Source: Pseudomonas luteola NBRC 103146 (GTDB lineage Bacteria > Pseudomonadota > Gammaproteobacteria > Pseudomonadales > Pseudomonadaceae). Taken from it: DNA of 64,000 bases. The position numbers were made by a program, and so were the translations under genes. Under the pieces are notes generated by a model, which saw only the letters and a program-made list of their open reading frames with translations, had not been told where the DNA came from and did not search any database. The stretch covers positions 124,001-188,000 of the forward strand of contig NZ_BDAE01000003.1 in the NCBI RefSeq assembly GCF_002091675.1, written 5' to 3'. Shown here piece by piece: positions 18,974 through 28,414 of this stretch; the stretch's first letter is position 1, and each line of letters begins with the position of its first letter.

Positions 18974-19336
18974 ATGAGCCCGTTCCGCGCATTGGCCACC
19001 ACGTTGGCCTTCTCCATGGCTTTATGGAGTGCTGCCGCACCGGCACTAGCCGATTCGGGTTATGAGACGGAAACCGTTAACAATGTCAGTGGCGATCCGA
19101 ACTACCAAGCTAATGCACCAAAAGCCTTTTCGATGATCGGTGATCTGCTGATTGCCCGGCCGCTTTTGATTGCTGCCACTGTTATTGGCGCGGGTGCCTT
19201 TGTGGTCAGTCTGCCCTTTACCGCTGCAGGCGGTAATGTAGGCGAGGCGGGCAGGGCCTTGGTCGTTGAGCCGGGTAAGGCTGCTTTTGTTCGTTGCCTG
19301 GGCTGTACCCGCACAGGATATGGCCAGTCGGACTGA
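18974..19336 (+). CDS. Conserved small exported protein, function unknown
   Basis: A 120-residue protein with a signal peptide (cleavage likely after ALA at about residue 26) and one further hydrophobic stretch at about 56-80 ([25 protein letters not shown]). It ends with a Cys-x-x-Cys pair (RCLGCTR). I recall similar proteins in other pseudomonads, sometimes labelled multidrug transporter, which its size does not support. It occupies the place after lgt where thyA often lies. A perfect palindromic terminator follows at once. Confidence 0.75.
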   Translation: MSPFRALATTLAFSMALWSAAAPALADSGYETETVNNVSGDPNYQANAPKAFSMIGDLLIARPLLIAATVIGAGAFVVSLPFTAAGGNVGEAGRALVVEPGKAAFVRCLGCTRTGYGQSD

Positions 19337-19339
19337 ATC

Positions 19340-19377
19340 CCATAAAAAAGCCGGTCAATTGACCGGCTTTTTTATGG
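19340..19377. terminator. Bidirectional terminator, 38-bp perfect palindrome
   Basis: The 38 bases form an exact palindrome with 19-base arms; the core is GCCGGTCAATTGACCGGC, flanked by A-runs on the left and T-runs on the right. Folded as RNA it gives a GC-rich stem followed by a T-run on both strands. It lies between the convergent small exported protein gene and the ferredoxin gene. Confidence 0.92.
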
Positions 19378-19420
19378 CGCCTGTAAATACCTGATAGTGT
19401 CGCGCTGCCAATAGCCTGGA

Positions 19421-19732
<312 letters not shown>

Positions 19733-19788
19733 TTATCGGCGCGCGTGGTGCACGTCTGCGCCGATATATGTGCCCTAACGGCAAAATT

Positions 19789-20313
<525 letters not shown>

Positions 20314-20322
20314 TCAGCCAGA

Positions 20323-20520
20323 TCAGATGTCCAAGTCGAAAGGTGGATAAGCGGCCTGGTATTCATCAAAGGTGAGCTTTAAGCGTTGAGGAGTGTAGAA
20401 AAAATTGTCGAAAAACGCAGCCTTCTCGGGTTGCCTGTTTTCATCTGACGCGGATAGCGTTCGCTGATCGGCTATAGCCGCCACGTCTATGTCAGTCTCT
20501 CCTGCTGCCACAAGAGCCAC
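20323..20520 (-). CDS. Possible small protein or gene remnant
   Basis: A 65-codon frame from a GTG at 20520, overlapping the end of the upstream hydrolase by 34 bases in another frame. An alternative GTG at 20484 lies 14 bases after a GGAG in the hydrolase 3' end. I do not recognise the product. The last part (FFYTPQRLKLTFDEYQAAYP) reads like real protein, so this may be a genuine small gene or the 3' remnant of a lost gene; in P. aeruginosa several genes lie between the hydrolase and coaD. Evidence is weak. Confidence 0.3.
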   Translation of the reverse strand: MALVAAGETDIDVAAIADQRTLSASDENRQPEKAAFFDNFFYTPQRLKLTFDEYQAAYPPFDLDI

Positions 20521-21512
20521 TGCGGTATGCGGCGCTCCAGGTAGTAATCAGGGTTTCGCCATGTACCTGCGACAAAGCCTACATGCCCTCCATGAGCATG
20601 GCGCTCGAAGCATATCGTATTGGATAGCTCTCCTGGTGTTGGCAGGCTTTCACGTCCAATGAAAGGATCATCTTCCGCTTGAATCATAAGGGTCGGTATT
20701 CGGACGTCTTTCAGGTAATAACGGCTTGATGCCTGCTGGTAGTAATCGTGAGCATCCTTGAATCCGTGGAGCGGGGCGGTGATGCGTCCGTCAAAATCCC
20801 AAAAGCTCTTCATGTCCTCCAGGCTACCCAAGGCATCCAGCGAGGCTACATGGTCGTGTTGCTGGCGCTGCTGCAAAGCCTCTCGCTTGCGTTTTACATA
20901 GCTCACCAGCTCTCGCATGAAGTGCGCCTGATACACACGGGAAAACCCAATGGCGATACGGTCTGCGCAAAGGTCGAGCCGGAAAGGAACCGACACGGAG
21001 GCAGCCGCCTGGAGTGGGCAATTCAAGCCTGCTTCGCCCAGGTACTTGAGCAGCACGTTACCGCCAAGCGAGTAGCCAACAGCATAGAGCGGTGCCAAAG
21101 GGCGCTTGGCCTGAAGGTGGGCGATAACAGCGGCAAGGTCTTCGGTGACGCCTGAGTGGTAGCCCCGCGGTAACAGGTTCGGCTCGCCTGAGCACCCTCG
21201 CCAGTTCAATCCAACGCTGGCCCAGCCATGCTCGGCAAGGGCCAGTTGCAAACCCAGAATATAGTGTGACGAAGAGCTGCCTGTCAGTCCGTGGATAGCC
21301 AGTACCAGCGGCGCATAAGGATCTTCCGGTCCGTACCAGTCAAGGTCGAGAAAGTCACCGTCGTCTAGCCAGATACGCTCGCGTGGGCGCGTTATCAGGG
21401 GAAGACGACGCCAGAGCGACCCCCATAAGGTCTGCAGGTGAGGGCCTGGCAGCCACCAAGCGGGCCGGAAAGCATCTGTCTGAGCTGATAGGTCCTCCAC
21501 GATAGGGTGCAT
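20487..21512 (-). CDS. YheT-like alpha/beta hydrolase
   Basis: A 341-residue hydrolase resembling E. coli YheT. It has the nucleophile elbow GYSLGG (Ser in the centre), an oxyanion loop HGLTGSSSSHY, an acid in IQAEDDPFIG and a late His in HAHGGHVGF that can complete the catalytic triad. YheT-type enzymes are carboxylesterases of unclear natural substrate, probably acting on lipid-like esters. The ATG at 21512 has AACGGG at good spacing; an in-frame ATG two codons upstream (21518) is the alternative. It starts just after the rsmD stop on the same strand, so is likely in one operon with it. Confidence 0.88.
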   Translation of the reverse strand: MHPIVEDLSAQTDAFRPAWWLPGPHLQTLWGSLWRRLPLITRPRERIWLDDGDFLDLDWYGPEDPYAPLVLAIHGLTGSSSSHYILGLQLALAEHGWASVGLNWRGCSGEPNLLPRGYHSGVTEDLAAVIAHLQAKRPLAPLYAVGYSLGGNVLLKYLGEAGLNCPLQAAASVSVPFRLDLCADRIAIGFSRVYQAHFMRELVSYVKRKREALQQRQQHDHVASLDALGSLEDMKSFWDFDGRITAPLHGFKDAHDYYQQASSRYYLKDVRIPTLMIQAEDDPFIGRESLPTPGELSNTICFERHAHGGHVGFVAGTWRNPDYYLERRIPQWLLWQQERLT

Positions 21513-21522
21513 GGGCATCCCG

Positions 21523-22095
21523 TTACGCGGTTCGATGCCAGAGCGCGTAATGTACGCTTCCCGCCTTCTTTTCCCTGTGCAGGTGCCAGTTGGCGGGCAT
21601 GGGAAGCGATGAGGGCTGACTTTCGCTTTCAGTGTAAATCCATGCATCCCTGGCCAGCCAGCCTTGCTCCTCGAGCAGTTGGCAGGCGGGCTCAAGCAGA
21701 CCTTTCTGGAAGGGCGGGTCAAGGAACACTACGTCAAAAGGCGTGGCCTCATTGTGCTGAAGGTAGTGCAGGGCATCGTTCTGTACGACCTGGACATTGG
21801 TGCATCCGAGTGACGCCAGATGACCGCGCAGCGAGCCTACCGCTGCGGGATTCAAGTCCAGTCCCAGCGCCTGACTGGCACCCCGGGACAGCGCTTCAAG
21901 CAATAGCGCACCACTGCCCAGGAACGGATCCAGTACCCGTGCGCCGGGTACATGGGGCATCAGCCAGTTGAACAGCGTCTCGCGAACCCGGTCAGGTGTA
22001 GGTCTGAGCCCTGGTGCTTCTGGAAAGCTGAAGCGTCGGCTGCGCCAGTCGCCTCCAATGATACGCAGCTGGCTGCTACCTTTACTCTGCGCCAT
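21523..22095 (-). CDS. rsmD: 16S rRNA (guanine966-N2)-methyltransferase
   Basis: RsmD methylates G966 of 16S rRNA in the assembled small subunit. The 190-residue protein has the SAM-binding motif LDPFLGSGALLLEALSRGA and the catalytic DPPF motif (usually DPPF/Y) in FLDPPFQKG. The ATG at 22095 overlaps the stop of the upstream M16 peptidase gene closely; a TTG two codons before it is less likely. In many bacteria rsmD lies next to ftsYEX, as it does here with the M16 pair between. Confidence 0.94.
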   Translation of the reverse strand: MAQSKGSSQLRIIGGDWRSRRFSFPEAPGLRPTPDRVRETLFNWLMPHVPGARVLDPFLGSGALLLEALSRGASQALGLDLNPAAVGSLRGHLASLGCTNVQVVQNDALHYLQHNEATPFDVVFLDPPFQKGLLEPACQLLEEQGWLARDAWIYTESESQPSSLPMPANWHLHREKKAGSVHYALWHRTA

Positions 22096-22097
22096 GC

Positions 22098-23555
22098 TCA
22101 ATGCTCCGGTACGCTGGGAGGCGGTGTATTGCCGCGCTCAACCGGCGCTGGCAAGGGTTGCTGGGCAACGGTTGGGCCTGCCGTCACGATGACAAAGCCA
22201 TCAGGATTCAAATGCCGGGCCATGGCTTCGCGCACCTGATCCGTAGTCACGGCTTGCGTCTGCTTCATAAAGGTGTCCAGAAAGTCGAGTGGCAGGTCGT
22301 AGAAGCCAATCATGCCGAGCTGGGCGACGATCGCACTGTTACTGGCGGTCGAGAGCGGGAAGCTGCCTGATATTTCACGCTTGGCATCATCCAGCTCCTT
22401 CTGTGTCGGCCCTTCCTTGAGGTATTGGCGGACAATATTTTGCACAAGCCCCAATGTATTCTGGCTCATCTCGGCTCGGGTTTGCAGGCCGATCGTGAAG
22501 GGCCCCGCGACCTGCATCGGCGTAAAGCCGGAATAAACACCATAGGTCAATCCGCGCTTTTCGCGGACCTCGGTCATCAGGCGAGTGCCGAACCCGCCCC
22601 CACCCAGGATCTGGTTACCCAGATATAGCGCGGCGTAGTCAGGGTCCCGGCGGTCGATTCCCTGCTCGGCCAGCATGAGGTGCGTCTGCTGTGAGGGAAA
22701 CTCAATATGCGTAACGCCCGGTTTAGGTGGTTGCGGCTTGGCTACCGACGGCAGGGCAGGGCCCTTGGGTAGAGCACGGGATACCTTGGCGGCAATGGCT
22801 TCTGCCTGGGGACGGGTCAGATTACCTGTCAACGCGATGACCACATTGCCTGCTGTATACGCACGCTGATGAAAGGCGCGTAACTGAGCAGGTGTGATCG
22901 ATCTCAGCGATTCAGCCGTACCCATGCTGGGGTGCGCATAGGGGTGACTGCCGTAGAGCTGTTTCATCAGCGCATCACCTGCCTGAGCGCCGGGGTCCTG
23001 TTTCTTGTATTCGATGCTGGTCAACAATTGATTGCGAATACGCTCCAGCGGGGCGGCAGGAAACGTAGGATGACCTACCACCTTGGTGAAGAGATCGAGC
23101 GCCGGGTCACTTTTAGCCGAGTCGGACAAGGTACGCAGCCCGGCAACGGCCATGTCGCGATAGGCACCGTTTGAGAAGTTGGCACCCAGGTTTTCGAAGC
23201 CGATGGCTATCGCGGTAGTGTCCATTCCGGCAATGCCTTCGTTGAGCATGCCATTGGTCATCGTGGCAATGCCAGGCGTATTGCCGTCCTGGCTGCTACC
23301 GGCCGCAAATGTCAGGCGCAGGTCATACATGGGCAGCTCATTGGCTTCCACAAACATGACGCGCGCGCCTTCTGGAGTTCTCCAGCTTTGGATATCGAGC
23401 TTGCGGGTAACCGGAGCTGTCTTGCTCAGCGCCTGCAGTGATTCCAGTTTAGGATGGGCCGCTGCACTGTCCGCCACGGGGGAAGTGTTCTGGCAGCCGC
23501 CAAGCAGCGTCAGGCTGAGCAAGGCGCCCCATGCATAAGAAAAACGGGCGTTCAT
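22098..23555 (-). CDS. M16 family peptidase-like lipoprotein, non-catalytic partner
   Basis: A 485-residue M16 (pitrilysin/insulinase) protein with a lipoprotein signal ending in LLGGC at about residue 21. At the place where catalytic members carry HxxEH it has NGMLNEGIAG, so the zinc site is missing. It still has the two M16 domains, with YGVYSGFTP in the C-terminal part. Non-catalytic subunits of this sort pair with an active M16 subunit, and the adjacent upstream gene encodes one. The ATG overlaps the stop of that gene (ATGA), so the two should be made together. Confidence 0.9.
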   Translation of the reverse strand: MNARFSYAWGALLSLTLLGGCQNTSPVADSAAAHPKLESLQALSKTAPVTRKLDIQSWRTPEGARVMFVEANELPMYDLRLTFAAGSSQDGNTPGIATMTNGMLNEGIAGMDTTAIAIGFENLGANFSNGAYRDMAVAGLRTLSDSAKSDPALDLFTKVVGHPTFPAAPLERIRNQLLTSIEYKKQDPGAQAGDALMKQLYGSHPYAHPSMGTAESLRSITPAQLRAFHQRAYTAGNVVIALTGNLTRPQAEAIAAKVSRALPKGPALPSVAKPQPPKPGVTHIEFPSQQTHLMLAEQGIDRRDPDYAALYLGNQILGGGGFGTRLMTEVREKRGLTYGVYSGFTPMQVAGPFTIGLQTRAEMSQNTLGLVQNIVRQYLKEGPTQKELDDAKREISGSFPLSTASNSAIVAQLGMIGFYDLPLDFLDTFMKQTQAVTTDQVREAMARHLNPDGFVIVTAGPTVAQQPLPAPVERGNTPPPSVPEH

Positions 23556-24919
23556 GGACGAGCCTCCTGCTGCGTTTGGGTCTCGGGAATCACGTGAGCA
23601 ACTGTCAGGCGATCGCGAGTGAAGTAAGTGCGTGCAACACGCTGTAGATCAGTCGGAGTGACAGATTGCAAATCTGCAAGCTCGTTATCCATCTCGTGCC
23701 AGGACACGCCGATGCTTTCCAATTGACCAATATTGCTGGCCTGGGCTGTAATTGAGTCGCGCTCATAGACAAGGCTGGCGATCACCTGCGCTCTGACGCG
23801 CTCCAGTTCGGCGGTGCTCGGTGGCGTTTGCTTGAGCGCATCCAGTTGCGCCCAAAGGCCGGCTTCGACATCTGCCAGGGTCTTGCCCTTTTGCAGGTTG
23901 GGCATGGCGCTGAGCATGAACAGACTGTCGCCGCGAGTGTAGGACTCGTATGAGGCCGAGGCGCCGGTAACCAGCTCCTGCTCACGCTCCAGTTGAGTGG
24001 AGAGACGGGCGCTGTAGCCACCATCGAGCAGCGCTGAGATCAGGCGCAAGGCATGCACATCCCGTTGATTCTCTGCACTGGCAAAACCGGGCACATTGAA
24101 TCCCATCATGAGGCTGGGGATTTGCGTACGAACGGGAAGGATCAGACGGCGTTCACCTGATGCCTGGAGTTCAAGCGGGCGCTTGGCCGGTGGCAGGTCT
24201 CGCTTAGGAATCTGGCCAAAATACTGTTGAGCCATCTGTCTTACGTCTTCCCCGGTCACATCGCCCACTACAACCAGGGTCGCATTATTGGGCGCGTACC
24301 AGGATTGATACCAGTGCCGCAGATCGTCGATGTTCATGCGTTTAAGATCAGCAGGCCAGCCAATGGTTGGCGTGCGGTAGCCACTGGCAGGATAGGCCGC
24401 CGCGCTGAAACGTTCGTAGGCCAGTGCCATTGGCTGATCGTCAGTGCGCAGGCGACGCTCCTCCTTGATGACTTCTATCTCGCGGCTGAATTCATCGGCA
24501 GGTAGGCGTAAGGTGGCCATGCGATCGGCTTCGAGCTCAAGCGCCACAGGCAAACGATCCTTGGCCATCACCTGGTAATAGGCCGTGTAATCGTCCGTGG
24601 TGAAGGCATTCTCGGTTGCTCCGAGATCACGCAGAACCAGGGAGGCCTCTCCAGGACCCATCTTGCTGCTGCCCTTGAACATCATGTGTTCCAAGGCATG
24701 GGAAAGGCCGGTCGATCCAGGCGTCTCGTAGCTTGAGCCGATCTTGTACCAGAGTTGTGAAACCACGACAGGAGCACGATGATCTTCCCGAACAACGATT
24801 TTCAAACCATTGTCGAGTGTGTATTCGTGCGTGGGTTGGGTCTCGGCGGCCAGGACGGTAAGCGGCGCGCAGAGCAGGCTGAACAGCAGACCAGTAGTAC
24901 GTCGAGAGAAGACTGTCAT
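23552..24919 (-). CDS. M16 family zinc peptidase, catalytic subunit
   Basis: A 455-residue M16 metallopeptidase with a signal peptide (ends about VLAAE). The inverted zinc motif HALEH is at GLSHALEHMMFKG, followed about 75 residues later by the third ligand Glu in EVIKEER. It should be periplasmic. It probably forms a heterodimer with the non-catalytic lipoprotein encoded downstream in the overlapping gene, which would tether it to a membrane. Substrate peptides are unknown. It is divergent from ftsY with about 150 bp between. Confidence 0.92.
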   Translation of the reverse strand: MTVFSRRTTGLLFSLLCAPLTVLAAETQPTHEYTLDNGLKIVVREDHRAPVVVSQLWYKIGSSYETPGSTGLSHALEHMMFKGSSKMGPGEASLVLRDLGATENAFTTDDYTAYYQVMAKDRLPVALELEADRMATLRLPADEFSREIEVIKEERRLRTDDQPMALAYERFSAAAYPASGYRTPTIGWPADLKRMNIDDLRHWYQSWYAPNNATLVVVGDVTGEDVRQMAQQYFGQIPKRDLPPAKRPLELQASGERRLILPVRTQIPSLMMGFNVPGFASAENQRDVHALRLISALLDGGYSARLSTQLEREQELVTGASASYESYTRGDSLFMLSAMPNLQKGKTLADVEAGLWAQLDALKQTPPSTAELERVRAQVIASLVYERDSITAQASNIGQLESIGVSWHEMDNELADLQSVTPTDLQRVARTYFTRDRLTVAHVIPETQTQQEARP

Positions 24920-25071
24920 CAATCTATGAACTCATTCCAGGGCTTGCCGGTCTTTAGCGCCAGCAAGCGATGAGGTGCTAGGATACGCATCCCTTTTCAT
25001 GCCGGCCACGCCTGGCAGCACATCTTTATGGATTTGCCACAGCGTGCCCGCCCCTTGAGATAGACCTTTGC

Positions 25072-26550
25072 ATGTTTGGTTCCGACGATAAAAAGTCCCC
25101 TCCCGCAGGGGAAAAGAAAGGGTTCTTCAGTTGGTTTCGCAAGAAGCCGCAGGAGACAACCGAGGCTAAGCCAGAAACGGCTGTCGAGCCGGTAGTACAC
25201 CCGGAGCCGGTCCCCGAGCCGGCTGACGCTATTCCTTCAACCCAGCTACCTCCTGCTGAGGAAACCGAGGCACCCGCACCGGTAGCCGAGCAGGACGAAA
25301 GCGTAAAAACCTTTCAGCCGGAGCCGATTCAGGCGCAGCCGGTTGAGCCGCCACGCCAGCCTGAAACGGTGCAGCCTTCTCTGCAAGCGCCTGCAGTTGA
25401 GCCAGAGCCTGAGCCTGCTATGCTGGCGCCTGTTGAGCTTGTATTCATTGAGCCCGAGCGGCTGGATGAATCGAGGACGGCCGAGCTCCAACCTGTTGCT
25501 GAGCCTGAGCCAGTAGCCGAGCCTGTCGTGTCGATTGCAGAGCCGGAGCCTGAGCCAGAACCAGGAGTAGACGCAGAACCGGAACCGGAGCTGGCACCAC
25601 AGCCCGCTGCACCGGCAAAGCTGGGCTTCTTTGCTCGCCTCAAGCAAGGGCTGAGCAAGACCAGCGCCAGCATTGGCGAAGGGATGGCCAGCCTGTTTCT
25701 GGGCAAGAAAGCCATCGACGATGATTTGCTCGATGAGCTGGAGACCCGGCTATTGACGGCGGATGTGGGTGTCGAGGCGACGACCACCATCATGAAAAAC
25801 CTCACCCAGCGGGTAGCGCGTAAACAGCTTGCTGACAGCGAGGCGCTTTATCAGGCATTGCAGGAAGAGTTAACTGGCTTGTTGACGCCTGTTGAGCAAC
25901 CGTTGGTTATCGATAAGGCTACTCAACCCTTCGTTATTCTGGTTGTTGGCGTGAACGGTGTTGGCAAAACCACGACCATCGGCAAGCTGGCTAAAAAGCT
26001 CCAGCTTGAGGGCAAGAAGGTCATGCTGGCCGCTGGTGATACGTTCCGTGCCGCAGCGGTCGAGCAGTTACAGGTCTGGGGGGAGCGTAACCGCATTCCA
26101 GTGATTGCACAGCATACCGGCGCTGACTCCGCCTCGGTGATCTATGACGCTGTACAAGCTGCCAAGGCTCGCGGTGTCGATGTTCTGATTGCCGATACGG
26201 CCGGTCGTCTGCACACCAAGGACAACCTGATGGAAGAGCTGCGCAAGGTGCGCCGCGTCATTGGCAAGCTGGACGAATCCGCCCCGCATGAGACTTTATT
26301 GGTGCTGGATGCAGGTACCGGCCAGAATGCCATGAATCAGGCCAAGCAATTCCATGCTGCCGTTCCGCTCTCCGGCCTTGCGCTGACCAAGCTTGACGGT
26401 ACTGCCAAGGGTGGCGTCATTTTCGCGCTGGCCAAGCAGATGAGCCTGCCTATCCGTTACATCGGTGTCGGTGAAGGCATTGACGATCTGCGTGAGTTCG
26501 AAGCCAAGCCCTTCGTTCGAGCGTTGTTCGCTGAGCGGGAGACGCCATGA
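25072..26550 (+). CDS. ftsY: Signal recognition particle receptor FtsY
   Basis: FtsY is the receptor that docks SRP-ribosome complexes at the inner membrane. The 492-residue protein has a long acidic N-terminal A domain (about 10-185) full of Glu-Pro repeats, then the NG GTPase domain: G1 GVNGVGKTT at about 294-302, [16 protein letters not shown], and [10 protein letters not shown]. The last codons overlap ftsE by 4 bases, so ftsYEX forms one operon. The A domain is expected to bind membrane and translocon; its repeat length varies between species. Confidence 0.97.
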   Translation: MFGSDDKKSPPAGEKKGFFSWFRKKPQETTEAKPETAVEPVVHPEPVPEPADAIPSTQLPPAEETEAPAPVAEQDESVKTFQPEPIQAQPVEPPRQPETVQPSLQAPAVEPEPEPAMLAPVELVFIEPERLDESRTAELQPVAEPEPVAEPVVSIAEPEPEPEPGVDAEPEPELAPQPAAPAKLGFFARLKQGLSKTSASIGEGMASLFLGKKAIDDDLLDELETRLLTADVGVEATTTIMKNLTQRVARKQLADSEALYQALQEELTGLLTPVEQPLVIDKATQPFVILVVGVNGVGKTTTIGKLAKKLQLEGKKVMLAAGDTFRAAAVEQLQVWGERNRIPVIAQHTGADSASVIYDAVQAAKARGVDVLIADTAGRLHTKDNLMEELRKVRRVIGKLDESAPHETLLVLDAGTGQNAMNQAKQFHAAVPLSGLALTKLDGTAKGGVIFALAKQMSLPIRYIGVGEGIDDLREFEAKPFVRALFAERETP

Positions 26551-27218
26551 TTCATTTCGATCGGGTCAGTAAACGTTACCCGAACGGGCATATCGGTTTG
26601 CATGAGTTATCGTTCCGTGCGGAGCGCGGGGAGATCCTGTTCATTACCGGTCACTCCGGTGCCGGCAAGAGCACCCTGATGCGCCTGATTCTGGCGATGG
26701 AGCGACCCACCAGTGGCAAGCTTTCGCTGGCTGGACAGGATATTTCGCGGATCAGCAATGCGCAGATTCCATTCCTGCGTCGTCAGATTGGTGTGGTGTT
26801 TCAGAACCACCAGCTCCTGTTCGACCGTACCGTGTTCGACAATGTAGCCTTGCCTCTACAGATCCTGGGGTTGTCCAAGGCCGAGATTGCCAAACGTGTG
26901 ACCATGGCGCTGGAGCGGGTCAGCCTGAAGGACAAGCTCGAAGACTATCCGTCGGACCTGTCTACCGGCCAGCAACAGCGCGTCGGGATCGCGCGGGCTG
27001 TCGTACATCGACCAGCCTTGCTGCTGGCGGATGAGCCAACCGGTAACCTCGATCCGCGGCTTGCCTCCGAAATCATGGGTGTGTTCGAGGACATCAACAG
27101 CCTTGGCACCACTGTACTGATTGCCAGCCACGACCATGCCCTGATCGCACGCCTGCGTCATCGTATGCTGACGCTGCAGCGTGGCCGTCTGATCGGGGAT
27201 GAGGAGAGTCCTACATGA
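26547..27218 (+). CDS. ftsE: Cell division ATP-binding protein FtsE
   Basis: FtsE is the ATPase of the FtsEX complex, which works at the division septum to activate peptidoglycan amidases through EnvC-type partners. The 223-residue protein shows Walker A GHSGAGKST, the ABC signature LSTGQQQRVGIAR and Walker B LLLADEPTGNLD. It overlaps ftsY upstream and ftsX downstream by 4 bases each. Confidence 0.97.
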   Translation: MIHFDRVSKRYPNGHIGLHELSFRAERGEILFITGHSGAGKSTLMRLILAMERPTSGKLSLAGQDISRISNAQIPFLRRQIGVVFQNHQLLFDRTVFDNVALPLQILGLSKAEIAKRVTMALERVSLKDKLEDYPSDLSTGQQQRVGIARAVVHRPALLLADEPTGNLDPRLASEIMGVFEDINSLGTTVLIASHDHALIARLRHRMLTLQRGRLIGDEESPT

Positions 27219-28225
27219 GTGCCAAGGAACTTCCACGCGGCGACGTACAGGGTGAAAAACCGGAAAAGCCCAAACGTCGCAAGACAGCCAAGCCGAAGCA
27301 GGATTGGCGCAGCCCGTTACATGCCTATTTCGAAGCGCATCTCATTGGCTTGCGTGACAGTCTGTGGCGGATGGGCCGACAGCCGATCGGAAGCTTTCTG
27401 ACCTGCTTGGTTATGGGAATTGCCCTTGCGTTGCCGATGGGTGTATCGCTGCTGCTGAACAATGTGGAGCGGCTCGGCGGCTCATGGCAGCGCGCGGCCC
27501 AAATTTCTGTCTTTCTTGACCTTAATCTGGACGAAGCTCAAGGCAAGCAATTACAGGAACAGATTGCAGCGCTACCTGATGTCAGTGAGGTGCACTGGAT
27601 CGGACGTGACGAGGCTCTGCAAGAGCTTCAACAGCAGGCTGGTCTGGGCGAAGCCTTGAAGGAACTGCCAGAAAATCCGTTGCCTTCGGTGATCTCCGTG
27701 ACGCCACAAGAGATTGATAAAGGTCGGCTGGACATGCTGCGCAGTCGTCTGGCTGAGCTATCTGGCGTACAGCAGGTACAGCTCGATATGCAATGGGTCG
27801 AGCGACTGACCGCCATTCTGAAGCTGGGTGAGCAGTTCGTGTTTGGGCTTACAGTCGTTCTGATCGTAGCCCTGCTACTCGTCATCGGGAATACAATTCG
27901 TCTGGCCATCGAAAACCGCAGGACCGAAATCGAGGTCATAAAGTTGGTAGGCGGTACTGACGGTTATGTGCGGCGACCTTTCCTGTACATGGGCGCCATG
28001 TATGGGATAGGCGCCGGTATTGCAGCCTGGGCACTACTGGCTTTTGGCTTGAACTGGCTTAACGAGGCTGTCATCGAGCTGGCCGGTCTTTACGGCAGCG
28101 ATTTTGCGCTGGCCAGCGTGTCCATGGATGAAGGCATCCAGTTACTTATTGGTGCAATACTGCTGGGTTACATTGGCGCCTGGCTGGCGGTGGCTCGCCA
28201 TCTGAGAGAGTTGGCGCCCCGATAA
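27215..28225 (+). CDS. ftsX: Cell division protein FtsX
   Basis: FtsX is the membrane subunit of FtsEX. The 336-residue protein has a basic, lysine-rich N-terminal tail, a first membrane helix at about 68-90, a periplasmic domain of about 110 residues that would bind the amidase activator, and three more helices from about 205 on. The permease segment ENRRTEIEVIKLVGGTDGYVRRPFLY is typical of the family, here noted by its key residues EIEVIKLVG. Translation is coupled to ftsE by an ATGA overlap. A 7-bp GC hairpin spans the stop codon (28213-28232) but lacks a T-run. Confidence 0.96.
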   Translation: MSAKELPRGDVQGEKPEKPKRRKTAKPKQDWRSPLHAYFEAHLIGLRDSLWRMGRQPIGSFLTCLVMGIALALPMGVSLLLNNVERLGGSWQRAAQISVFLDLNLDEAQGKQLQEQIAALPDVSEVHWIGRDEALQELQQQAGLGEALKELPENPLPSVISVTPQEIDKGRLDMLRSRLAELSGVQQVQLDMQWVERLTAILKLGEQFVFGLTVVLIVALLLVIGNTIRLAIENRRTEIEVIKLVGGTDGYVRRPFLYMGAMYGIGAGIAAWALLAFGLNWLNEAVIELAGLYGSDFALASVSMDEGIQLLIGAILLGYIGAWLAVARHLRELAPR

Positions 28226-28339
28226 GGGCGCCGATTCATGAATCAAACAACTGTCTCAAATTATGATGTAAAGCTATCGATTTGATTGATAGTGACTATT
28301 TAAGTGATTGATTTTAAAGGCTATAGGTTCTTTTTTAGG

Positions 28340-28366
28340 GAACTGTTAGTCTTGTTTTCTGTCTGA
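28340..28366 (+). promoter_or_regulatory. Probable AlgU/sigma-E promoter of rpoH
   Basis: A -35 element GAACTG (consensus GAACTT) at 28340-28345, a 16-base spacer and TCTGA at 28362-28366, matching the AlgU/sigma-E consensus GAACTT-N16/17-TCTGA in all but one position. In P. aeruginosa one rpoH promoter is AlgU-dependent. The start of transcription would be near 28372, about 43 bases before the rpoH ATG. Confidence 0.75.
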
Positions 28367-28414
28367 TTCTTCAGTGATACACTGCCCTGTGCATAAGTGA
28401 ATCGGAGGATTCGC

